A stretch of DNA of 5,668 nt from an uncultured Methanosarcinales archaeon. Lineage in GTDB: Archaea > Halobacteriota > Methanosarcinia > Methanotrichales > Methanotrichaceae. The notes under the pieces are model-generated. The model was not told where the DNA came from. It saw only the letters and a list, made by a program, of their open reading frames with translations, and searched no databases. Where the stretch lies: positions 1 to 5,668 of the forward strand of contig CALMJN010000214.1 in the NCBI GenBank assembly GCA_937864385.1, written 5' to 3'. Shown here piece by piece: positions 1 to 5,668 of the stretch (positions within the stretch are counted from its first letter, which is position 1; every line of letters starts with the position of its first letter). A program made the translations under genes and the position numbers.

Positions 1-411
1 GGCTATGACCACCCTTGTCCTGGGTTCGAAGAATTCCTCTTCTCTGATCTCCTCCATAAAGCTGTGCACATCGTCGCCAATGGTCTCCGAGGAGCAGGTG
101 GTGTTGATGGCTAAAACATCGGGATGATAGATGTTGACGACGTTGTCCACGGCCTCCTTGAGGTTGTTTCTGCCTCCGAAGACCACCGAGTCCTCGGTGA
201 ATGAGGAGGTTGCAGCCAGCGTGGGCTCCCGGTAGTGGCGAGAGAGAACCATGCGCAGGTACGATGAGCAGCCCTGCGAGCCGTGTGTTATGGGCATGCA
301 GTTGTGGATGCCTTTGTAGGCCAGGATGGCTCCAATGGGCTGGCAGATCTTGGCCGGGTTTATGACCAATGTTTCACGCTCTACCATCTCTTTGGGGGTG
401 TAATCAAGCAT
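1..411 (-). CDS. nifK: Nitrogenase MoFe protein beta subunit NifK, N-terminal 137 residues (runs off the left edge)
   Basis: NifK pairs with NifD in the alpha2beta2 dinitrogenase and helps hold the P-cluster, the [8Fe-7S] relay between the Fe protein and the active-site cofactor. I translated the minus strand from the ATG at 411-409; the frame stays open for 137 codons to the window edge, so the C-terminal part is missing only because the window ends. The three expected P-cluster cysteines are present: Cys23 in NPAKICQPIGA, Cys48 in THGSQGCSSY and Cys106 in NTTCSSETIGDD. The N-terminus is short, with only about 20 residues before the first P-cluster motif. It lacks the roughly 50-residue extension of Azotobacter-type NifK, as in Clostridium- and methanogen-type proteins. 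The start overlaps the end of nifD by 8 bases and has a good Shine-Dalgarno sequence, so translation is probably coupled to nifD. NifK directly after NifD, with no anfG/vnfG gene between, supports a molybdenum-type enzyme. Confidence 0.95.
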   Translation of the reverse strand, partial: MLDYTPKEMVERETLVINPAKICQPIGAILAYKGIHNCMPITHGSQGCSSYLRMVLSRHYREPTLAATSSFTEDSVVFGGRNNLKEAVDNVVNIYHPDVLAINTTCSSETIGDDVHSFMEEIREEEFFEPRTRVVIA

Positions 412-2035
412 TGTTCTGCCTCCAGGGCGGATTTATGAATTTCCAGGTGGGGCTGTTCACTGACATGTCTATGTCCTTGGCAAACTGCACAAATCCCTCA
501 AAGCAGGTGTAAGGGCCGCTATAATCGTAGGAGTGCATCTGGCGGGAGGGAATATGCATCTTCTGGAAGACGTACTTGTCCTTGATTCCGGAGCAGAAGA
601 GATCTATTCCCAGATCCTTGACGAGCCTCTCACACTCGTGATGGCTGTAATCGTCGATCATGATCTGTCCGTCTTTCATGTGCGGCATCAGGCCCTCGTA
701 ATCCATCAGCCTCGGGATCCTCTCCTTCTTCTTCTGAATTTCAGAGTCGTCGTAGGCCGAGACCACAGTCGGGTCGCGTTCGTAGTGAATATCCTCCAGC
801 ACTTTGGAGCGTGCTGTGTGAACTATGCTTGAGAGCACCTTTCGACCCTCGTAGTCGTCTCTGTGGGCGAACTCATAGCCAGCCACCACCACCTCCATGC
901 CCAGAGTCTCGAACATGTTTCTGAAGTGATGGGCCCGTGAGCCTCCAACCAGGATCATCACCTTCTTTCCCGAGAGCCTCTTTTGGTACATGTCGATGAC
1001 CGGCTGAATCCTGGCCATCTCCTCGGCGATCACAGCTTCCGTTCTTTTGGTGAGATCTGGATCGTCGAAGAAAGCGGCCATGTCTCGCAGGGTAGATATT
1101 GTGTCTACCACGCCCAGGTAGTTGACTTTGAGCCAGGGCAGGCCGTATTTCTCCTCCATCATGCGGTTGGTATAGTTGATTGACCTGTGGCAGAGCAGTA
1201 TGTTCAGCTTGGCCCGGTGGGCTTTGGCGATGTCGTGGAACGAGGCGTCACCAGTGAAGGGGCTGACCACTCTGTAGCCCACCTTCTCGAGCAGATCCTT
1301 GACCACCCAGTAGTCTCCGCCGATATTGTATTCGCCGAAGACGTTGACATCGAAGGGCCCGGGGTTTTCCAGCTCCTCCGTGCCGACAAGGTGCTCCATC
1401 AGGGAGTTCGAGGCTATGTGGTGTCCTGCCGACTGGGAGACGCCGCGGTAGCCCTCGCATCTTACCGGGATGACCTTGATTCGCAGGTCCGTCTCGGCCT
1501 TCTTGCAGACCGACTCGATATCGTCTCCGATCAGGCCGATGGGACAGGTGCAGAAGACAGAGATGCACTCGGGCTTGAAGATGGCATAGGCCTCCCGGAT
1601 GGCAGCGGCCAGCTTCTTCTCGGCTCCAAAGACTATATCCGTCTCCTTGACATCGGTGGACAGGCAGTAGCCGGCGAAGCAGTCTCTGCCATCTTCTTTG
1701 CTCATGAGGTTTCTGCGAGTCCCCCAGGTGAAGTAGGCACAGCCGATGGGACCGTGGGTGATGTGCAGGATATCTTTGATCGGCCCGATGACCACGCCTT
1801 TGGAGCCGGCGTAGGCACAGCCGCGATTGGTGAGAATGCCGGGGACAGACTTGTCGTTGGCCTCGATCTTCTGCTCGACCTCACAAGCATCCTTGACCAC
1901 CGCATGCCTTCTTCGGACCTCGGCTGTCTTTTTTGGCAATCCCTTGAGCATCTCCTCGACGGCCTGATTGCTTTGGGTTACGGTTATCGGACCATTCATG
2001 CTCTCGCTTTCGATCGCTTTTTCCGCTCCGCTCAT
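404..2035 (-). CDS. nifD: Nitrogenase MoFe protein alpha subunit NifD, complete
   Basis: NifD carries the FeMo-cofactor, where N2 is reduced to ammonia, and shares the P-cluster with NifK in the cytoplasm. The 543-residue protein has the three P-cluster cysteines (Cys73 in RGCAYAGSKG, Cys99 in HGPIGCAY, Cys164 in CTCPIGLIGDD). The cofactor ligands are Cys282 in LLCHRSINY and His501 in QMHSYDYSGPY. Residues matching Azotobacter Val70, Arg96, Gln191, His195 and Arg359 are seen as Val81, Arg107, Gln201, His205 and Arg367, which supports a functional Mo-type enzyme rather than an Anf/Vnf form. About 85 residues separate GYEFAHRDDYE from SGIKDKY, against about 34 in Azotobacter as I recall it. This is an insertion of about 50 residues like that in Clostridium-type NifD, and it explains the length. 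The ATG overlaps the nifI2 stop as ATGA; GGGAGTG about 10 bases upstream may serve as ribosome binding site. An internal Met13 is a less likely alternative start. Confidence 0.97.
   Translation of the reverse strand: MSGAEKAIESESMNGPITVTQSNQAVEEMLKGLPKKTAEVRRRHAVVKDACEVEQKIEANDKSVPGILTNRGCAYAGSKGVVIGPIKDILHITHGPIGCAYFTWGTRRNLMSKEDGRDCFAGYCLSTDVKETDIVFGAEKKLAAAIREAYAIFKPECISVFCTCPIGLIGDDIESVCKKAETDLRIKVIPVRCEGYRGVSQSAGHHIASNSLMEHLVGTEELENPGPFDVNVFGEYNIGGDYWVVKDLLEKVGYRVVSPFTGDASFHDIAKAHRAKLNILLCHRSINYTNRMMEEKYGLPWLKVNYLGVVDTISTLRDMAAFFDDPDLTKRTEAVIAEEMARIQPVIDMYQKRLSGKKVMILVGGSRAHHFRNMFETLGMEVVVAGYEFAHRDDYEGRKVLSSIVHTARSKVLEDIHYERDPTVVSAYDDSEIQKKKERIPRLMDYEGLMPHMKDGQIMIDDYSHHECERLVKDLGIDLFCSGIKDKYVFQKMHIPSRQMHSYDYSGPYTCFEGFVQFAKDIDMSVNSPTWKFINPPWRQNNA
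419..424 (-). promoter_or_regulatory. Ribosome binding site for nifK, inside the nifD coding end
   Basis: On the minus strand TGGAGG lies 7 bases before the ATG at 411-409. It is the clearest Shine-Dalgarno match in the operon and fixes the nifK start, even though it lies within the last codons of nifD. It would let ribosomes re-initiate at once after the nifD stop. Confidence 0.75.
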
Positions 2036-2388
2036 GATATAGCCACACTCCCTCTCTCGCCTGTCCGGATTCTGACTGACTCGTCCGCCGGGCAGACAAA
2101 GATCCTGCCGTCACCGTAGTTTCCAGTTCGGTTGACCTTGGTGATGACTGCGACCACTGCCGGGACAAACTCATCCTCCACCATTATCGAGATCATCCTC
2201 TTGGGAATGAATTTCATGCTCCGCTCATCCAATGGATCTTGCCGGGAAGGGTGAGGGATCTGCAGGCCGCGCTGCTTTCCCCGACCGCTGGCTTTGTAGA
2301 CGGTGATGGATGGAATGCCAATGACGTCCAGAGCGTCCTTGGTGCTCTCCATCTTGTTCATCTGGATGATGGCCAGGACTTCTTTCAT
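2032..2388 (-). CDS. nifI2: PII-like nitrogenase regulator NifI2
   Basis: NifI2 is a GlnB/PII-family protein. In Methanococcus it acts with NifI1 to switch off nitrogenase by binding NifDK when ammonium is present, with 2-oxoglutarate relieving the block. The 118-residue product has the PII fold signature: an N-terminal beta strand (MKEVLAIIQMNKM), the GRGKQRGLQ entry to the T-loop at about 35-43, and the B-loop motif RTGNYGDGRIFVCP at about 87-100, followed by the strand ending VRIRTGERG. The segment between GRGKQRGLQ and the next strand (about 44-62) is longer than the matching part of NifI1, a feature expected of NifI2. I see no tyrosine in it matching the uridylylated Tyr51 of GlnB, so control by uridylylation is unlikely. 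The start is 2 bases after the nifI1 stop, with GAGGG 8 bases upstream of the ATG. The stop overlaps nifD as ATGA. Its place between nifH and nifD is the hallmark of the nifI genes. Confidence 0.93.
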   Translation of the reverse strand: MKEVLAIIQMNKMESTKDALDVIGIPSITVYKASGRGKQRGLQIPHPSRQDPLDERSMKFIPKRMISIMVEDEFVPAVVAVITKVNRTGNYGDGRIFVCPADESVRIRTGERGSVAIS

Positions 2389-2390
2389 TG

Positions 2391-3560
<1,170 letters not shown>

Positions 3561-3571
3561 TCTGGGGAGCT

Positions 3572-3594
3572 GCGGATTTTTGCACAATCTCCGC
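3572..3594. promoter_or_regulatory. Inverted repeat just upstream of the nif TATA element, possible regulator site
   Basis: GCGGA at 3572-3576 and TCCGC at 3590-3594 are perfect inverted arms around a 13-base AT-rich spacer. The dyad starts about 12 bases upstream of the TATA-like run, where an activator or repressor could touch the basal factors. It does not match the known NrpR operator (GGAA-N6-TTCC), so a nitrogen-control role is inference from position only. Arms of 5 bp can occur by chance. Confidence 0.3.
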
Positions 3595-3605
3595 GGCCGT
3601 GCCGG

Positions 3606-3631
3606 AAAGTTGGGAGAGTAGGCCCAACTTT
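3606..3631. repeat. Perfect 9-bp dyad (stem-loop) in the nif upstream region
   Basis: AAAGTTGGG at 3606-3614 is followed, after the 8-base loop AGAGTAGG, by its exact reverse complement CCCAACTTT at 3623-3631. It lies about 86 bases upstream of the nifH ATG and beyond the TATA element, so it should not be in the nifH transcript. Neither side has a T-tract, so an intrinsic terminator is unlikely. It could be a protein-binding operator, or the remnant of an RNA or terminator belonging to a neighbour displaced by the insertion sequence. Confidence 0.5.
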
Positions 3632-3710
3632 GAGGAATAAGCTCTTGAAAGGAGTGCTTCGTGTCTGTGGTAGTCTTCGCCGCCTCACCTCCAAGATAGC
3701 GGTAGGGGCG

Positions 3711-3721
3711 GGGTTATAAGG
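3711..3721 (+). repeat. Left terminal inverted repeat of the ISL3 element
   Basis: GGGTTATAAGG is an exact reverse complement of the right-end copy. The match stops after 11 bases on both sides, shorter than the 15-39 bp imperfect repeats typical of ISL3. It begins with GG, as ISL3 ends usually do. Confidence 0.75.
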
Positions 3722-3839
3722 AATTATTTGAGAAGATGGCGGAGGATGTCTGAATTGGGAGGGGATTTTAGGAGGTTCTTCGCTGTTCTGAGTGGGTATG
3801 GGGTAAGGTTTAATAATCTCATTTCATGAATTATAATGC
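3722..3839. other. Non-coding left part of the insertion sequence
   Basis: This 118-base stretch between the left repeat and the transposase start contains no credible gene. Its right end holds the probable transposase TATA box and two short palindromes side by side, TTCATGAA (3823-3830) and ATTATAAT (3830-3837), just before the start codon. They could be transposase-binding or autoregulatory sites, but that is speculation. Confidence 0.4.
3809..3816 (+). promoter_or_regulatory. Probable TATA box of the transposase gene
   Basis: TTTAATAA begins about 31 bases before the GTG start. Archaeal transcription starts some 25 bases downstream of the TATA box, which would place the RNA 5' end almost at the start codon. 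This suggests a leaderless mRNA, consistent with the lack of a Shine-Dalgarno sequence near the GTG. Confidence 0.45.
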
Positions 3840-5063
3840 GTGACTCTATCTCAGGAAGACCTATTCAAGCTGGCATTGAACCTTCAAGAGCCATGGTATA
3901 TCAAATCCATCGAATTCAGTAGTGCTAAAAAACAGATAGATATTAATATCGATTTCATCCCAGGAAGTCGATTTGAATGCTCAAATTGCAAATCACAGAA
4001 TAATTGCATTCACGACACAAAGGAGCGAGTATGGCGGCACCTTAATTTTTTCCAGTTTAAGGCATATATCCATGCCAGAGTGCCACGCACAATTTGCCAG
4101 AAATGCGGTTCAATCAGATTGATTGATGTTCCCTGGGCGAGGAGGAGTACCGGATTCACACTGCTAATGGATGCTTTGATACTGCTTCTTGCCCAAAATA
4201 TGACAGTTAGTGCCGTAGCTGAGATAATAGGTGAGCATGATACAAGGATTTGGAGGGTTCTATCATACTATATCCCTGAATGCAGGTCTAAGGAGGATTA
4301 TTCTCAAGTAAAAATCGTAGGCGTAGATGAAACATCGTGTGCCAAATTTCATAAATATGTATCGCTTTTCGTTGATCTCAATAATAGTAAAGTTCTATAT
4401 GTATGCGAAGGCAAGGATGCAAGCACTATTGGCTCATTTAAGAAAGATCTTGAGGACCATAATGGCTCATCGAAAAATATAGAAATGTTCTGTTCGGATA
4501 TGTCTCCTGCGTTCATATCAGGGATAACGGAACAGTTTCCAGGATCATCTCTTACTTTTGATAAATTCCACGTTATGAAGATGGTCAATGAGGCCATAGA
4601 TCAAGTACGTCGCGATGAGCAGCACCATAATGCAGAGCTAAAGAATACTCGATATATGTGGCTCAAGAATCCAAATGACCTTTCATTAGCCGAAAAAGAA
4701 AAGCTTGGATCGCTCAAAGATATGAATCTAATTACATCTAAAGCATACAATTTTAAGCTTAGTCTGAAAGACTTTTGGACTTTTAATGATAAGAATCTTG
4801 CAGAGGATTTCCTCAAGAAATGGTATTATTGGGCAACGCATAGCCAAATAGAACCGATTATTGATGCGGCTAAAACCATAAAGTCCCATTGGAAAGGTAT
4901 TATAAATTATGCTGAAACCAAAATATCCAACGGCGTTTTGGAAGGAATAAATAGCATGGTTCAATCTGCAAAGAGCAGTGCAAGAGGCTTCAGAACAACG
5001 AAGAATCTCATGCTAATTATATATCTTAGACTTGGAAAATTGCAGTTCAATCTACCCACTTGA
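3840..5063 (+). CDS. ISL3-family transposase
   Basis: This 407-residue DDE transposase should cut and rejoin the ends of its own element. The N-terminal part (to about residue 95) has a zinc-ribbon-like pair of CxxC motifs, Cys47/Cys50 and Cys86/Cys89, as in the ISL3 zf domain. A helix-turn-helix-like segment follows at about 105-145 (TVSAVAEIIGEHDTRIW). The catalytic domain then shows Asp163 in VGVDET, Asp220 in CSDMSPAF and Glu368 in NGVLEGINS, the three acidic residues expected, plus the family motif TFDKFHVMK at 239-247. The length is normal and the frame has no stops or shifts, so the enzyme may be active. The start is a GTG: in-frame codons just upstream include TAA at 3834-3836, and the ATG at 3836-3838 is in another frame. 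It uses AT-rich codons unlike nif and is transcribed divergently from nifH. No accessory gene is present. Confidence 0.93.
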   Translation: MTLSQEDLFKLALNLQEPWYIKSIEFSSAKKQIDINIDFIPGSRFECSNCKSQNNCIHDTKERVWRHLNFFQFKAYIHARVPRTICQKCGSIRLIDVPWARRSTGFTLLMDALILLLAQNMTVSAVAEIIGEHDTRIWRVLSYYIPECRSKEDYSQVKIVGVDETSCAKFHKYVSLFVDLNNSKVLYVCEGKDASTIGSFKKDLEDHNGSSKNIEMFCSDMSPAFISGITEQFPGSSLTFDKFHVMKMVNEAIDQVRRDEQHHNAELKNTRYMWLKNPNDLSLAEKEKLGSLKDMNLITSKAYNFKLSLKDFWTFNDKNLAEDFLKKWYYWATHSQIEPIIDAAKTIKSHWKGIINYAETKISNGVLEGINSMVQSAKSSARGFRTTKNLMLIIYLRLGKLQFNLPT

Positions 5064-5075
5064 TTTAGCGAGGAA

Positions 5076-5086
5076 CCTTATAACCC
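5076..5086 (-). repeat. Right terminal inverted repeat of the ISL3 element
   Basis: CCTTATAACCC is the exact reverse complement of the left-end repeat and lies 12 bases after the transposase stop codon. The next eight bases outward, TTTAGAAA, are not found at the left flank, so no target duplication is visible. Confidence 0.75.
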
Positions 5087-5170
5087 TTTAGAAATGCTAC
5101 AAAGAAATAAGGAGGTGCCTGGAGCACCCTCTCTTGTAGACATTGCCTCTATTCAATGGTCATCAATACA
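5087..5170. other. Short unassigned flank between the insertion sequence and the GC-rich segment
   Basis: These roughly 85 bases have intermediate composition. On the plus strand, in the same frame as the transposase after its TGA, an open stretch reads PLEMLQRNKEVPGAPSLVDI and on to the break; it looks protein-like but I do not recognise it. It may be the edge of a gene that the element landed in or beside, or chance. On the minus strand a 21-codon frame starting MSTREGAPG ends at a TAA inside the right repeat; I do not call it a gene. Confidence 0.3.
5111..5130. repeat. Small hairpin-capable repeat after the insertion sequence
   Basis: GGTGC (5114-5118) and GCACC (5124-5128) form a 5-bp stem with a 5-base loop, extendable by GAG/CTC with one bulged base. 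It lies about 50 bases past the transposase stop and is followed by CTCTCTTGT, which is pyrimidine-rich but not a T-tract. A terminator role is possible but weakly supported. Confidence 0.25.
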
Positions 5171-5634
5171 TCTCCCGGCGTCACCGTCGTGCCGGCCACC
5201 TCGAACGGCCGGGTCACCGCCCGCAGTTCCAGTTGCGGCACTCCCCCGCCCGCCTGGCGCGGCTCGAAGGCGTAGGCGAACACGCGGCGAACCTCGACGA
5301 TCGTCTCGGCGTTGCCGTAGCACGGCACGACGGCCCGCTGGAGCGCGTTGAAGCGTCGGATTTCGTCGAGACCGAGCAGGTGATCGGCGTGCGGGTGGGT
5401 GAACACGACCGCGTCCACCCTGAGGACGCCGAAGCGCAGCGCCTGCGTCCGGAAGTCGGGCGGGGTGTCGACGACGAGCGCGCCACCCGCCGCACGTTGG
5501 ACGTAGACCGACGGCCGCAGCCGCTGGTCGCGCGGATCGGCGGAGGTGCAGACGGCGCACCGGCAGCCGATCATCGGCACACCGTGCGACGTCCCGGTCC
5601 CGAGAAACGTGACGCGGCCGAGCGACCCGCTCAA
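5149..5634 (-). CDS. PhnP-like metallo-beta-lactamase-fold hydrolase, N-terminal part only (C-terminus lost at the break)
   Basis: This is a member of the MBL-fold phosphodiesterase group related to PhnP, which uses two metal ions to hydrolyse phosphodiester substrates; its real substrate is unknown. The N-terminus has LGTGTSHGVP (11-20), then Cys24, Cys26 and Cys29 in GCRCAVC, which match the structural zinc site of PhnP, and DPRDQRLRPS (33-42). The metal motif HPHADH is at 80-85, followed by LLGLDEIRRFN. The family is usually about 250 residues; here the family-like sequence ends near residue 153 (TTVTP). It then runs into GDVLMTIE and a TAG encoded by AT-richer DNA, so the second half, with the remaining metal ligands, is missing. 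Codons are almost all G/C-ending, unlike every other gene here. The TTG at 5634 is one possible start, but the frame stays open to the window edge, so the true start may lie outside. As it stands it is probably non-functional. Confidence 0.8.
   Translation of the reverse strand: MSGSLGRVTFLGTGTSHGVPMIGCRCAVCTSADPRDQRLRPSVYVQRAAGGALVVDTPPDFRTQALRFGVLRVDAVVFTHPHADHLLGLDEIRRFNALQRAVVPCYGNAETIVEVRRVFAYAFEPRQAGGGVPQLELRAVTRPFEVAGTTVTPGDVLMTIE
5165..5180. other. Abrupt composition break: likely misjoin or recombination junction
   Basis: Left of about 5172 the DNA is AT-rich to balanced (CATCAATACATC); right of it about 70% GC begins at once (CCGGCGTCACCGTCGTGCC) and continues to the end. The MBL-fold reading frame loses family resemblance at the same point. 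No tRNA, inverted repeat or integrase marks the junction. A chimeric contig is the simplest explanation; a real recombination event is possible. Confidence 0.65.
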
Positions 5635-5668
5635 GGTTCGACGCCTCGCTTCCCGCCGCCGGCGGCTT

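Larger units (their letters stand above)
3711..5086 (+). mobile_element. ISL3-family insertion sequence, apparently complete (about 1376 bp)
   Basis: The element is bounded by the 11-bp perfect inverted repeats GGGTTATAAGG (3711-3721) and CCTTATAACCC (5076-5086) and holds one full-length ISL3-type transposase gene. Its length falls within the usual 1.2-1.55 kb for the family. It is clearly more AT-rich (about 40% GC) than the nif genes, consistent with acquisition from elsewhere. The right repeat lies 12 bases after the transposase stop; the left repeat is 118 bases before the start. ISL3 elements usually make an 8-bp target duplication. Here the outer flanks, TAGGGGCG on the left and TTTAGAAA on the right, do not match, so either the ends have since recombined, the assembly is joined at this repeat, or my boundary is slightly off. 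It lies about 190 bp upstream of nifH and does not interrupt a recognisable gene. Confidence 0.8.

Noticed and set aside
404..2035. Alternative iron-only or vanadium nitrogenase (AnfD/VnfD)
   Set aside because: Arg and Ser after the cofactor cysteine and the residues matching Arg96 and Arg359 are Mo-type, and no anfG/vnfG gene separates nifD and nifK.
1187..2119. Long plus-strand open frame (310 codons) opposite nifD and nifI2
   Set aside because: It lies fully antisense to conserved nif genes, resembles no family I know, and follows from their codon use.
3685..3692. TCACCTCC, identical to the 16S rRNA 3' end, or GGAGGTGA as a strong ribosome site on the minus strand
   Set aside because: No other rRNA similarity is present, and no suitably spaced start codon with a credible reading frame follows; the GTG overlaps the site itself.

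Overview
The window looks like DNA from a nitrogen-fixing methanogenic or related archaeon, joined near its right end to unrelated, very GC-rich, bacterial-looking DNA. The archaeal assignment rests on the gene order nifH-nifI1-nifI2-nifD-nifK, a TATA-type promoter with no sigma-54 (-24/-12) signature, short 5' leaders, and the general look of the proteins. A Methanosarcinales/Methanothrix-like source is my inference. The same gene order also occurs in some anaerobic bacteria, so it alone does not prove archaeal origin.

Layout. Positions 1-3520 (minus strand, read right to left) hold a tightly packed nitrogenase operon: nifH (Fe protein), nifI1 and nifI2 (PII-like regulators of nitrogenase activity), nifD (MoFe protein alpha subunit, complete) and the first 137 codons of nifK (beta subunit, running off the left edge). 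The genes overlap by 4 or 8 bases or are 2 bases apart, which suggests one transcript and coupled translation. Positions 3521-3710 are the nif upstream region. They hold an AT-rich TATA-like element, an inverted repeat just upstream of it (3572-3594) and a perfect 9-bp-stem dyad (3606-3631). Positions 3711-5086 are an apparently intact ISL3-family insertion sequence with 11-bp perfect terminal inverted repeats and one transposase gene on the plus strand, transcribed away from nif. Positions 5087 to about 5175 are a short unassigned flank. From about 5175 to the end the sequence becomes about 70% GC and encodes, on the minus strand, the N-terminal part of a PhnP-like metallo-beta-lactamase-fold hydrolase. 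That gene loses its C-terminal half exactly where base composition changes.

How the genes work together. NifH delivers electrons with ATP hydrolysis to the NifDK component, where N2 is reduced at the Mo-type cofactor. By family knowledge, NifI1 and NifI2 form a complex that binds NifDK and shuts it down when ammonium appears, relieved by 2-oxoglutarate. The catalytic component, its reductase and its post-translational switch are therefore made from one mRNA. The insertion sequence sits about 190 bp upstream of nifH, just beyond the likely control region.

I found no clearly novel system. The points most worth checking are the composition break with a truncated gene near 5175, the insertion sequence lacking a target duplication, and the two dyads in the nif control region.
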